A stretch of DNA of 64,000 nucleotides, taken from Nitrospirillum iridis (GTDB lineage: Bacteria; Pseudomonadota; Alphaproteobacteria; Azospirillales; Azospirillaceae). Within the stretch, counting starts at the first letter, position 1; every line of letters starts with the position of its first letter. The notes beneath the pieces were generated by a model. The model was not told the DNA's origin and searched no databases. It worked only from the letters and a program-made list of their open reading frames with translations. The position numbers and the translations under genes are program-made. Of the stretch, positions 36,106-45,500 are shown piece by piece. The stretch covers positions 124,001-188,000 of the forward strand of contig NZ_JACIIZ010000016.1 in assembly GCF_014205765.1 (NCBI RefSeq), given 5' to 3'.

Positions 36106-36267
36106 AAGATGAAGGGAGCCTCATAAGGAGGTTGAAGGCTTGAGAGTGTCAAATCCGTCACGGTCAAGCCCCTCTTATATAGCCCGGTCGCGGATTGGTG
36201 AAAAGTTAAAAAACCGTGGCAAGCGTGTCACACTCGAAAAAACTGACCTCGTGGTTAACCCTAAAGG

Positions 36268-37005
36268 TCAGTCGCCCCGCACTTCCTCCACCATTTCCTC
36301 CAAACGGGCGAAATCGCGGACGAGGAGGGAGTTGTCCTGGCGGATGACCAGCTTGTCGCGGGACAGGTCGCCCAGCACCCGGGCGACGGTCTCACGGGTG
36401 GTGCTGACCCGGGCGGCGATGTCGCTATGGATGGGGATGGGGGAGATGGCGGCGGTGTTGTCCGTCTTCAACGTGGGCTTGGCCAGGCGCAGCAGCTCGG
36501 CGTGGACCCGGTTGTTGGCGCCCAGCGTCGACAGATCCATGATCCTTCCGGTGGCGGAACGGACGATGCTGGCCAGGCGTGTCATCACGCCCCAGGCGAT
36601 GTCGGGGTTCTGGGTCACCACCTGCTGGAACAGGCGGGGCGACATGAAGGCGACCATCACCTCCGTCAGCGCCACGATGCTGGCCGACCGCGCCTCGCCA
36701 TCGATCGCCGACAGTTCGCCCAGATAACCGCCGGCCTCGACGTCGTCGAAGGTGACCTCGCGGCCGGAAAGGGAGTAGTTCACCACCCGCACCCGGCCCT
36801 CGACGATGAAACAGACGTCGCGGCTGTCCGACGCGCGGTCGATCACCTGCTCCTGGGGGTGGAAATGGCGCCAGCTGCATTGCTTGGCCAAATTGGCGCG
36901 CTGGTCCGCCGTCAGGGGGGCCAGCAGGTCGATACTGTCGAGGGACGCGGCTTCGATCACGGGGGTAGGCTCCGGATAGGGTCGTCGCGGCGCGGCACCT
37001 GTCAT
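36268..37005 (-). CDS. Crp/Fnr family transcriptional regulator
   Basis: Up to 245 residues. A cyclic-nucleotide-binding-like barrel (VCFIVEGRVRVVNYSLSGRE, GGYLGELSAIDGEARSASIV) is followed by the dimer helix and a C-terminal winged helix (IHSDIAARVSTTRETVARVL). The N-terminus lacks the four-cysteine cluster of FNR, so it is not an iron-sulfur oxygen sensor of that class; a Crp-like ligand response is more likely. A GTG at 36960 with GGAG nine bases upstream may be the real start, giving 230 residues. It is the last of three minus-strand genes after the polyketide synthase and methyltransferase, and could regulate them. Confidence 0.9.
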   Translation of the reverse strand: MTGAAPRRPYPEPTPVIEAASLDSIDLLAPLTADQRANLAKQCSWRHFHPQEQVIDRASDSRDVCFIVEGRVRVVNYSLSGREVTFDDVEAGGYLGELSAIDGEARSASIVALTEVMVAFMSPRLFQQVVTQNPDIAWGVMTRLASIVRSATGRIMDLSTLGANNRVHAELLRLAKPTLKTDNTAAISPIPIHSDIAARVSTTRETVARVLGDLSRDKLVIRQDNSLLVRDFARLEEMVEEVRGD

Positions 37006-37122
37006 GGCGTGCGCGCCGGGCCCCTAACATTGTGCCAAAAGGCCGATTTAACAGGGGCTGGGCGGACAATAACGGCCCGCGCGCCCGCCGTAAACGGCCC
37101 CCCGCCTTTTGGTGGAGCTGCC

Positions 37123-37653
37123 CTATGTCTGAGGAACGACCCCCCGCCGGGACGCCAGGGCCGATTCCTCCACCCGGATGCGGTGGGCCAGCAGCAGGGC
37201 GTTCGCCAGTGAAAAGACCAGCGCCAGCCGCCACGCGCCGAAGGCCAGCGGCACCGCCGCGATTTCCGCCACCACCACGCAATAATTGGGATGGCGCAGA
37301 AAGCGGAACGGCCCCCCCTGGACCAGCGGCGCCCGCGGCAGGGTGATGATCCGGGTGGTCCAGTAGGGACCCAGGGTGCGGATGACCCAATAGCGCATCA
37401 GTTGCAGCGGGATCAGCAGGGCCACCAGCGGCCAGACGATGGGCGCGTCGGCGGGGATCAGCAGGAACAGCGCCGCCAGCCAGGCGCTGTGCAGCACGAT
37501 GAACAGGGGATAGTGGGCCCGCCCCACCTCTTGTCCGCCCTGGTCCAGCAAGCGCCGGGTGTTGCGGTTGGCCACCCGCAACTCCGCCAGCCGCTGGATG
37601 GCCAGCAGCGCCACGACGCCCTGCGGCGGCCCCATCGGAAGGCTGAGATCCAT
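37123..37653 (-). CDS. Isoprenylcysteine carboxyl methyltransferase (ICMT) family protein
   Basis: 176 residues with four or five membrane helices. The C-terminal ICMT signature is present: LVQGGPFRFLRHPNYCVVVA, then AEIAAVPLAF and a final RIRVEE. In bacteria such proteins often sit next to a type III polyketide synthase and methylate its alkylpyrone or alkylresorcinol products (BpsB and SrsB type). Here the synthase gene ends 27 bp upstream in the same direction, so the two form an operon. The product chemistry is inferred from this pairing. Confidence 0.85.
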   Translation of the reverse strand: MDLSLPMGPPQGVVALLAIQRLAELRVANRNTRRLLDQGGQEVGRAHYPLFIVLHSAWLAALFLLIPADAPIVWPLVALLIPLQLMRYWVIRTLGPYWTTRIITLPRAPLVQGGPFRFLRHPNYCVVVAEIAAVPLAFGAWRLALVFSLANALLLAHRIRVEESALASRRGVVPQT

Positions 37654-37680
37654 TTCCGTTCCTTTCCCTCGTCCCTTTCC

Positions 37681-38760
37681 CTATAGCCGCATCAGGCCCA
37701 GGGCGCCGACGAAGCCGGGCCCGAGGGAGGACAAAAGATGCAGACCCCGGGCGTGCTGGCGCAGACGGCGCTCCAGCACGAACAGGACGGTGACGGCCGA
37801 CATGTTGCCATGGTCGCGCAGCACTAGGCGGGCGTCCTCCAGGCCATCCGTGGCGGGGGCCAGCACCTCGGCCAGGGCTTCCAGCACCTTGGTGCCGCCG
37901 GGATGGCAAATGACGCCGGCGAGATCCGACAGGGTCAGGCGCTGCCGGTCCAGGAAACCGCCCACCACCGCCGGCAGCTTCTCGCGCACCAGGGTGGGGA
38001 TGCTCTGGGCGAAGATGACGCCCAGGCCGTCATCCTCCACCTGCCAGCCCATGATGCCCAGGCTGTCGGGCCAGCGATGCTCCGCCGACGCCAGGAAGGC
38101 CGGGCCGTCATCCTGGCCGGCCGGATCGGCGCGCAGGACGGCGGCCGCCCCGCCATCACCGAACAGGGCGGCGGCGATGATGTTGGCCTTGGACAGGTCG
38201 CCCCGGCGGAAGCTGAGGGCGCACAGTTCCACCACCAGCAACAGCACGTTGGCCCCGGGCCGCGCGGTGGCCCACGTGGCGGCCCGCGCCAGGCCCAGGA
38301 CGCCGCCGGCGCATCCCAGTCCGAACAGCGGCATGCGCTCAACATCCGGGCGCATACCCAGGCGCTGCATGACCAGCGCGTCCAGGCTGGGCGTGGCGAT
38401 GCCGGTGGAGGAGACGGCGACGATGGCGTCCACGTCGGTGGGCTTGAGGCCCGCCCGTTCCAACGCCTGGGTGGCGGCGCGGGCCAGCACGTCCACCGCG
38501 TGCTCCAGGTACAATGCGTTGCGCTCCGCCCAGCCGTGCGGTTCCAGGTACCATTCCAGCGGTACGCAGGAGGCGCGGCCCTCGATGCCGGCATGGGTGA
38601 AGACCGGCGCCATCCGGTCGAAATCGCGCAGACGGTGGGCGAAAACCTGGCGGGCGCCGGCCAGCGCCTGGTCCTGCGTCAGCCGATAGGGCGGCAGGGC
38701 CGTGGCCAGGGAGAGAAGCCGGGCGGTGGGTGATGGGGACGCATGCGGGTCACGGGCCAT
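37681..38760 (-). CDS. Type III polyketide synthase
   Basis: 359 residues of the chalcone/stilbene synthase superfamily. The catalytic triad is intact: Cys150 in LFGLGCAGGVLGLARA, His286 in VICHPGGTKVLEA and Asn319 in LRDHGNMSAVTVLF. The early WYLEPHGWAERN stretch and C-terminal GPGF-type loop (SSLGPGFVGALGL) also match. It extends an acyl-CoA starter with malonyl-CoA and cyclises the chain, usually giving alkylpyrones, alkylresorcinols or phloroglucinol. A methyltransferase of the ICMT family is encoded directly downstream. Together they probably make a methylated membrane phenolic lipid. Starter length cannot be read from sequence. Confidence 0.93.
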   Translation of the reverse strand: MARDPHASPSPTARLLSLATALPPYRLTQDQALAGARQVFAHRLRDFDRMAPVFTHAGIEGRASCVPLEWYLEPHGWAERNALYLEHAVDVLARAATQALERAGLKPTDVDAIVAVSSTGIATPSLDALVMQRLGMRPDVERMPLFGLGCAGGVLGLARAATWATARPGANVLLLVVELCALSFRRGDLSKANIIAAALFGDGGAAAVLRADPAGQDDGPAFLASAEHRWPDSLGIMGWQVEDDGLGVIFAQSIPTLVREKLPAVVGGFLDRQRLTLSDLAGVICHPGGTKVLEALAEVLAPATDGLEDARLVLRDHGNMSAVTVLFVLERRLRQHARGLHLLSSLGPGFVGALGLMRL

Positions 38761-38972
38761 GGATGGTGTTTCTAACCCCCGGAAGAGCGCGGCCGCCCGA
38801 TCGCGCCCGTATGTCGCGTCGGCGGGGACAGAGGGCGATGTCGTCGGCCGGCTATCAGTCCCTGGCCATCATCCTATGCCCGTGTCCCCGGGGGGCACAT
38901 CCGCTACCTTGGTGGGTGGGCCGCGCTGCCAGGTGTTGGAATAAATGCCTAGGCCGCTTCGTCGGCGTCGCC

Positions 38973-39281
38973 CTAAAGGACGGCCAGGACACCCAGGCCG
39001 ATGATGATGCCCACCAGCGGCGCGCAACCCAGCGTCAGGCGGACAGGGCCGATGGGGCTGGGCTGATCCGCCGGGATGGCGCGGGCGCGGTAGGCGCCGA
39101 TCATGCCCAGGGCCAGCGCCCCGCCCAGGGCCCCGCCGATGATGGTGCCGATCAGGGCGCCCCGGCTGGTGACATGGGCGGGCGGCATGACGCTGATGAC
39201 GGCGGGCACCAGGCCCAGGCCGAAGCCGATCATCGCGTGCTTGAACACGGTCAGGGTACGCAGGCTGACTTTCGCGGCCAT
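38973..39281 (-). CDS. Small membrane protein, unknown
   Basis: 102 residues with three predicted helices (FKHAMIGFGLGLVPAVISVM, ALIGTIIGGALGGALALGMI and LGCAPLVGIIIGLGVLAVL), the middle one glycine-rich. No family recognised. The ATG at 39281 is preferred because the extra 22 residues from an upstream ATG are not helix-forming. It precedes recG on the same strand, but about 90 bp upstream of the recG 3' end, so co-transcription is unlikely to matter. Confidence 0.5.
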   Translation of the reverse strand: MAAKVSLRTLTVFKHAMIGFGLGLVPAVISVMPPAHVTSRGALIGTIIGGALGGALALGMIGAYRARAIPADQPSPIGPVRLTLGCAPLVGIIIGLGVLAVL

Positions 39282-39378
39282 GGGGCGACCTCGGATGCGG
39301 AGGGATGGAACCTCATGCGAGATATGATGGCCCGGCCGGTCCGCCACTATGCGGAGGGAATAGCCCGCGCGAATAAAC

Positions 39379-41493
39379 TCAGCCTGAGCGCAGCGTCCGC
39401 ACCGCCTCGTCCCGCTGGAAGAGATAGAGCAGCACGCGCAGCGCCTGGCCGCGCGGGGTTTCCAGGTCGGGGTCGCGGGCCACCATCAGGCTGGCGTCGT
39501 CGCGGGCGGTGGCCAGCAGGTCGGCGTGCACGGTGATGTCGGCCATGCGGAACTCCGGCAGGCCCGACTGGCGCGTGCCCAGCACCTCGCCGGCGCCGCG
39601 CAATTCCAGGTCCTTCTCGGCGATGACGAAGCCGTCCTCCGTCGCCGTCATCACGTCCAGGCGGGCGCGGGCCGTCTCACCCAGCGGCGCGGCGTAGAGC
39701 AACAGGCAGGCGGAGGGGCGGTCGCCGCGCCCCACCCGGCCGCGCAACTGGTGCAGTTGGGCCAGGCCGAAGCGCTCGGCATGCTCCACCACCATGATGG
39801 TGGCCTCCGGCACGTTCACCCCCACCTCGATGACGGTGGTGGCGACCAGGACGGACAGCTCGCCGGCGGCGAAGCGGGCCATGACGGCGTCCTTCTCCGT
39901 GCCCTTCATCTTGCCGTGGACCAGGCCCACGCTGTCGCCCAGCCGCTCCATCAGGGTGGCGTGGCGCAGGGTGGCGTTGGCGAGATCCACCGTTTCCGAC
40001 TCGTCCACCAGGGGGCAGACCCAATAGACCCGCTGGCCGGTCTGGATGGCGGCGGCCACCCGCGCCACCACCTCCTCGATGCGGTCGGCGGGGGCGGCGC
40101 GGGTCACCACCGGCTTGCGCCCTGGCGGCTTTTCCATCAGGCGGCTGACGTCCATGTCGCCGTAGGCGGTCAGGGTCAGGGTACGGGGGATGGGGGTGGC
40201 GGTCATGACCAGCGTGTCGACGCCGCGCCCCTTGGCCGCCAGGGCCAGGCGCTGGTGCACCCCGAACTTGTGCTGCTCATCGATGATGGCCAGCGCCAGG
40301 TCGCGGAAGCCGACGTCCTCCTGGAACAGGGCGTGGGTCCCGATCAGGATGTCGATCTCCCCCGTCACCAGGCGGTCCAGCACCTGCTGGCGTGCCTTGC
40401 CCTTGTCGCGACCGGTCAGCAGCGCTAGGCGGATGCCGGCGGCGTCGGCCAGATCGGCCAGGCTTTCGGCATGCTGGCGGGCCAGGATTTCCGTGGGCGC
40501 CATCAGGGCCGCCTGGGCCCCCGCTTCCACCGCCGTGGCCATGGCCATCAGCGCCACGATGGTCTTGCCGCTGCCGACGTCGCCCTGCAACAGGCGCAGC
40601 ATGCGCTCCGGCTTGCCCATGTCGGCGTCGATCTCGGCCAGGGCGCCCACCTGCGCGCCCGTCAGCTGATAGGGCAGGGCCTGCTGGATGCGGGCGCGCA
40701 AGGCGCCCGTGCCCACCGTGGCGCGGCCGGCCAGGCGCCGCTGGTGCCAGCGCACCAGGGCCAGGGCCAGCTGGTTGGCCAGAAGCTCATCATAGGCCAG
40801 GCGCTGGCGAATGGGGGACAGCGGGTTGACGTCCTCCTCCCCCTTGGGATCGTGCGCCGCCGCCAGCGCCGCCTTCCAGCCGGGCCAGCCCTGGCGTTCC
40901 AGCCAGGCGGGGTCCTGCCATTCCTCCAGGTCCGGCGTTCGCTCCAGCGCGGCATGGATGGCGGTGCGCAGCGGCTTGGGATTCAGGCCGCCGGTCAGGG
41001 GATAGACCGCCTCCACCTCCTGCGGCGGGACGCCTTCCTCGACCGGGGCGAAGTGGTCGGGGTGGGGCATCTGCAGCAGGCCGTTGTAGCGTTCGACCTT
41101 GCCGCTGATCACCACCATCTTGCCCTGGGGCAGGCGCTTCTCCAGCCAGTCGCCCTTGATGTGGAAGAACACCAGCTCCATCTCGCCGGTGTGGTCGGTG
41201 CAGCGCACACGGTAGGGGCGGTGGCGCTGCACCGGCGGCATGTGCCCGTCCACCCGCACCGTCAGGGTGACGATGCGGCCCTCCGGCGCCTCATTGATGC
41301 TGGGCGCGTTGGCGCGGTCCAGCACGCCCGTGGGCAGGTGCCACAGGATATCCGCCACGTGCGGGCCGGTCAGCCGCTCCGCCAGCTTGCCCAGGCGGGG
41401 TCCCAGGCCCGGCAGGCTGGTGATGGGCGCGAACAGGGGATAGAGGACGGGCGGACGCAAAGGGCAGGCTCCAGGACGCAAAACCGTAGGCAT
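39379..41493 (-). CDS. recG: ATP-dependent DNA helicase RecG
   Basis: 704 residues from ATG 41493. The wedge/OB domain comes first (LFAPITSLPGLGPRLGKLAE, VADILWHLPTGVLDR), then the SF2 helicase core with Walker A LLQGDVGSGKT, DExH box IIDEQHKFGVHQR and motif III TATPIPRTLTLT, and the late TTVIEVGVNVPEATIMVVEH and QLHQLRGRVGRGD motifs. RecG remodels stalled forks and Holliday junctions. A TTG start at 41460, with GGAG eight bases upstream, fits the usual N-terminus (RPPVLYPLFAPIT) better and may be the true start. It is divergent from a toxin-antitoxin pair. Confidence 0.97.
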   Translation of the reverse strand: MPTVLRPGACPLRPPVLYPLFAPITSLPGLGPRLGKLAERLTGPHVADILWHLPTGVLDRANAPSINEAPEGRIVTLTVRVDGHMPPVQRHRPYRVRCTDHTGEMELVFFHIKGDWLEKRLPQGKMVVISGKVERYNGLLQMPHPDHFAPVEEGVPPQEVEAVYPLTGGLNPKPLRTAIHAALERTPDLEEWQDPAWLERQGWPGWKAALAAAHDPKGEEDVNPLSPIRQRLAYDELLANQLALALVRWHQRRLAGRATVGTGALRARIQQALPYQLTGAQVGALAEIDADMGKPERMLRLLQGDVGSGKTIVALMAMATAVEAGAQAALMAPTEILARQHAESLADLADAAGIRLALLTGRDKGKARQQVLDRLVTGEIDILIGTHALFQEDVGFRDLALAIIDEQHKFGVHQRLALAAKGRGVDTLVMTATPIPRTLTLTAYGDMDVSRLMEKPPGRKPVVTRAAPADRIEEVVARVAAAIQTGQRVYWVCPLVDESETVDLANATLRHATLMERLGDSVGLVHGKMKGTEKDAVMARFAAGELSVLVATTVIEVGVNVPEATIMVVEHAERFGLAQLHQLRGRVGRGDRPSACLLLYAAPLGETARARLDVMTATEDGFVIAEKDLELRGAGEVLGTRQSGLPEFRMADITVHADLLATARDDASLMVARDPDLETPRGQALRVLLYLFQRDEAVRTLRSG

Positions 41494-41500
41494 ATGCCTA
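41487..41500. promoter_or_regulatory. 14-bp perfect palindrome at the recG start
   Basis: TAGGCATATGCCTA reads the same on both strands and covers the ATG annotated for recG. It could be an operator for the recG promoter, or for the toxin-antitoxin pair 120 bp away. It supports the idea that recG translation really starts downstream at the TTG. Confidence 0.35.
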
Positions 41501-41563
41501 TATGTTATCGGGCCGGGTTGTCGACCGGCTACCGTCGTGGGGGCTCTTGCGCGGCGAGGCGTG

Positions 41564-41592
41564 TTTACGATGTGTTCTTGTTGGGGTATGGT
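41564..41592 (+). promoter_or_regulatory. Candidate sigma-70 promoter of the toxin-antitoxin pair
   Basis: TTTACG and TATGGT are separated by 17 bp, giving a predicted start about 22 bp before the antitoxin ATG. Each hexamer matches the consensus at four of six positions. Confidence 0.35.
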
Positions 41593-41619
41593 GGGACCAT
41601 TCCAAGCGGCGGAGCCGAC

Positions 41620-41889
41620 ATGACCAAGATGATGTCTGACAGCATAAGGCTGGAGCCTGAGCTTAACGACCAGGTGACCGCGCTGGCGGAAGCTTTGGAC
41701 CGGTCGCCGTCCTGGGTGATTGAACAAGCCGTCCGGGATTATCTCGCAGTCCAGGAAGGGCACCTGGCGGCCATTGACCAGGGGCTGCGGGAGGCTGACG
41801 CGGGTTTGCTGATTCCCCATGAAGAGGTTGCCGCGTGGATTGAGTCGCTGGGCACACCTGGCGAATTGCCCATGCCCAGGCCGAAATAA
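41620..41889 (+). CDS. Ribbon-helix-helix antitoxin (CopG/ParD-like)
   Basis: 89 residues. The N-terminal ribbon-helix-helix is clear (SDSIRLEPELNDQVTALAEA, LDRSPSWVIEQAVRDYLAVQ), and the C-terminal tail would wrap the toxin. GGAG precedes the ATG. The ParE-like toxin gene starts 8 bp later, so this is a type II toxin-antitoxin operon whose antitoxin should repress its own promoter. The module lies between recG and sdhE-mfd. Confidence 0.88.
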   Translation: MTKMMSDSIRLEPELNDQVTALAEALDRSPSWVIEQAVRDYLAVQEGHLAAIDQGLREADAGLLIPHEEVAAWIESLGTPGELPMPRPK

Positions 41890-41897
41890 GGTCTGGT

Positions 41898-42185
41898 ATG
41901 CGCCTTCATTGGTCCCCCTCGTCCTTGAGGGACGTGGTGTCCTTGCAAATCCATATCGCCCAGCATGATCCGCAGGCTGCGGAAAGTCAGCTTCGGCAAG
42001 TTGTCATGGCGGCCAAGGGGCTGGTCCGGTTTCCGGACATGGGAAGGCCGGGACGGCGCCCCGGCACGCGAGAGCTTGTCGTTACCCGAACTCCTTATCT
42101 GATCGCTTACAGGATACGGGGTGACAGGATCGACATTCTGCGCGTACTTCATGGCCGGCAGCTTTGGCCGGATGCCTTCAAGTAA
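41898..42185 (+). CDS. ParE/RelE-family toxin
   Basis: 95 residues with the RelE/ParE fold: LHWSPSSLRDVVSLQIHIAQ, the helical pair, then LVRFPDMGRPGRRPGTRELV and the final strand RIDILRVLHGRQLWPD. ParE types inhibit DNA gyrase; RelE types cleave mRNA. The pairing with a ParD-like antitoxin favours the former but does not prove it. Confidence 0.9.
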   Translation: MRLHWSPSSLRDVVSLQIHIAQHDPQAAESQLRQVVMAAKGLVRFPDMGRPGRRPGTRELVVTRTPYLIAYRIRGDRIDILRVLHGRQLWPDAFK

Positions 42186-42226
42186 GTTCGGCCGCTCGCG
42201 CGTTCCTATTATCAAGGCTTCCAATC

Positions 42227-42505
42227 ATGCCCACCGACACCCTTCCCGAAGATGCGCTGACCGTGCGCATCAAGCGCCTGACCTTCCGCAGCTGGCATCG
42301 CGGGATGAAGGAGATGGACCTGCTGATGGGCACCTTCGCGGAAAAGCATCTGGCCGGCTTCTCCTCGGAACAGCTGGACCGCTACGAGCATCTGCTGGAT
42401 CTGAACGATCCGGACGTCTTCGATTGGCTGCTGGGCCGCACTCCCTTTCCCGATGATGTGGATGCGGAGCTGATGGCCCTGCTGCAGGCCCACCGCGTCG
42501 CCTGA
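42227..42505 (+). CDS. sdhE: FAD assembly factor SdhE
   Basis: 92 residues with the signature SWHRGMKEMDLLMGTFAEKH, the RGxxExD motif that contacts the flavoprotein. It helps attach FAD covalently to SdhA of succinate dehydrogenase. The all-helical remainder (LDRYEHLLDLNDPDVFDWLL) agrees. It lies 31 bp before mfd; this pair is common in alphaproteobacteria. Confidence 0.95.
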   Translation: MPTDTLPEDALTVRIKRLTFRSWHRGMKEMDLLMGTFAEKHLAGFSSEQLDRYEHLLDLNDPDVFDWLLGRTPFPDDVDAELMALLQAHRVA

Positions 42506-42536
42506 TCGCCCACCCGCTTACCGCTTGGCTACTCCC

Positions 42537-45500
42537 ATGTCCGACACCGTGCTGCCGCCCGCCGTCCTGTCCAGCCTGGCCCCCGACACGCCGCGCCGCC
42601 TGTTGGTGGCGGGCGCGCCGGAGGGACATGACGCGCGCGTGCTGGCCGATCTGGCGCGGCGGGCGGGGCCGTCCGGCCTGCTGCATGTGACGCTGGACGA
42701 CGCGCGCATGGCCCGGGTGCAGGAGGCGCTGGCCTTCTTCGCGCCCGACGTCACGTTGCTGCCCTTTCCGGCCTGGGACTGCCTGCCCTATGACCGCGTC
42801 TCGCCCAACGGCGACATCGTCGCCCGGCGGATCGAGACGCTGACGACCCTGCTGGGCGCCCGGCCAAAAGGCGCCTTCATCGTCCTGACCACGCTGAACG
42901 CTGCCTTGCAGAAGGTGCCGCCGCGCCTGGCCTTCCGCAACGCCACCTTCCAGGCCAAGGTTGGCGGCCGTCTCAACGTCGATGAGTTGCAGCGCTTCCT
43001 GGCCAACAACGGCTACACCCGCGCCCAGACGGTGCGCGAGCCGGGCGAATACGCCGTGCGCGGCGGCATCATCGACCTGTTCCCGCCGGCGACGGCGGAG
43101 CCGCTGCGCCTGGACCTGTTCGGGGATGATCTGGAAGGCGTGCGCGCCTTCGACCCCATGACCCAGCTGACCACGGAAAAGCGCTCAGGCGTGGACCTGA
43201 AGCCCATGTCGGAGATTTTCCTGGACGAACCCTCCGTCCAGCGCTTCCGCACCCGGTACCGGGAGCTGTTCGGCGCCGTCACCGACAGCGACCCGCTGTA
43301 TGAGGGCATCAGCGCCGGGCGCAAGATGCCGGGCATGGAACATTGGCTGCCCCTGTTCCATGCCGGCCTCGACACCCTGTTCGACTATGTGCCCGCCGCC
43401 ATGGTCAGCCTGGACGCGCAGGCGGAGGAGGCGCGCGACAGCCGCCTGTCCCAGGTGGCGGACTTCTATGAGGCCCGCCGTACCTTCCAGGAGGTGGAGA
43501 AGAAGTCGGGCACGCCCATCTACAAGCCGGTGCCCACATCCGCGATGTTCCTGGACGGCGACGCTTGGGACCGGCATCTGGCCCTGCGCTGTGTCGCCCA
43601 GCTGTCGACCTTCGCGGCGGTGGCCAGGGAAGACGGGGAGGGTGGGGCCAACCCCAACCTGGTGGACGCCGCCGGCCGCCGGGGGCGCGACTTCGCCGAC
43701 GCCCGCGCCAACCCGGACGTGAACGTCTTCACGGCCCTGGGCCAGCATATCGACCAGCTGCGCGCTGACGGCCGCCGCGTGGTTGTGGCGGGCTACAGCC
43801 AGGGTGCCCGCGACCGCCTGGCCAAGATGCTGAAGGAACACGGCATCGATCCGGCGCCCACCGCCGACAGTTGGGCCGAGGTGGGGGCGCTGGCGGCTAA
43901 GGCCACCGCCGTCGTCGTGCTGGGCATCGACAACGGCTTCGTCACCGACACCCTGGCCGTCATCACCGAGCAGGACATCCTGGGCGACCGGCTGGCGCGA
44001 CCCTCGCAGAAGAAGCGCCGTGCCGCCAACTTCATCGCCGAGGCCGCCAGCCTGGCGACGGGCGATCTGGTGGTCCACGTCGACCACGGCATCGGCCGCT
44101 ATGACGGGTTGGAGACGCTGACCGTCACCGGCGCGCCGCACGATTGCCTGCGCATCATCTATGACGGCGGCGACAAGCTGTACGTGCCGGTCGAGAACAT
44201 CGAGGTGTTGTCGCGCTTCGGCTCCGAGGAATCGGGCGCGCAGCTGGACAAGCTGGGCGGCGTCGGCTGGCAGTCGCGCAAGGCCCGGGTCAAGAAGCGC
44301 CTGAAGGACATGGCCGACGCCCTGCTGCGCATCGCCGCCGAGCGCGCCCTGCGCAAGGCCCCGCCGGTGGAGGTGCCGGAGGGCGTGTATGACGAGTTCG
44401 CGGCCCGCTTCCCCTATGCCGAGACGGACGACCAGCAGCGCGCCATCGAGGACGTGCTGGAGGATTTGAATTCCGGCCAGCCCATGGACCGCCTGGTCTG
44501 TGGCGACGTCGGCTTCGGCAAGACGGAGGTGGCGTTGCGCGCGGCCTTCGTCGCGGCGATGAGCGGCCTGCAGGTGGCGGTGGTGGTGCCCACCACCCTG
44601 CTGGCCCGCCAGCACAGCCGCACCTTTGAGAAGCGCTTCGCCGGCTTGCCGGTGCGCCTGGGCCAGCTGTCCCGCCTGGTGACGGCCAAGGAGGCCAATC
44701 AGACCAAGGCCGGCCTGGCCGACGGCACCATCGACATCGTCGTCGGCACCCATGCCCTGCTGGCCAAGAGCATCCAGTTCAAGCGCCTGGGCCTGGTCAT
44801 CGTCGACGAGGAACAGCATTTCGGCGTGAAGCAGAAGGAACGGCTGAAGGAACTGCGCACCGATGTGCACGTCCTGACCCTGACCGCCACGCCCATCCCC
44901 CGCACCCTGCAACTGGCGCTCAGCGGCGTGCGCGAGCTGTCGCTGATCGCCACCCCGCCGGTGGACCGCCTGGCCGTGCGCACCTTCGTGCTGCCCTACG
45001 ACCCGGTGGTGATCCGCGAGGCCATCCTGCGCGAGCATTACCGGGGCGGGCAAAGCTTCTACGTCTGCCCGCGCATCGAGGATCTGCCCAAGCTGCAGGA
45101 GCGGCTGGCCGAACTGGTGCCGGAAGTGAAGATGATCACCGCCCACGGCCAGATGCCGGCCGCCCAGCTGGAGGAGGTCATGACCGCCTTCGACGAGGGC
45201 AAGTATGACCTGCTGCTGGCCACCAACATCATCGAAAGCGGCCTGGACATCCCCAGCGCCAACACCCTGATCGTCCACCGCGCCGACATGTTCGGCCTGG
45301 CGCAGCTGTACCAGGTGCGTGGCCGCGTGGGCCGGGCCAAGGTGCGGGGCTACGCCTACCTGACCTATCAGCCCAAGACGGTGCTGTCGCAGACCGCGCA
45401 GCAGCGCCTGCACGTCATCGAGACCCTGGACAGCCTGGGCGCCGGCTTCCAGCTGGCCAGCCACGACATGGACATCCGGGGTGCCGGCAACCTGCTGGGC

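Larger units (their letters stand above)
35724..36267 (-). promoter_or_regulatory. 544-bp leader and promoter region of the giant repeat gene
   Basis: Between the Crp-like regulator and the repeat gene. Read on the minus strand it holds the regulator's terminator (36105-36072), then about 200 bp that must include the promoter, then a short possible leader ORF (35876-35838), three hairpins and a poly-U terminator at 35791-35769 only 46 bases before the giant gene's start. The order resembles an attenuated leader. No other gene is supported here. Confidence 0.5.

Noticed and set aside
36126-36727. A plus-strand TTG frame with AAGGAGG upstream
   Set aside because: It runs antisense through the Crp-like regulator gene and has no domain; the Shine-Dalgarno match is probably chance.
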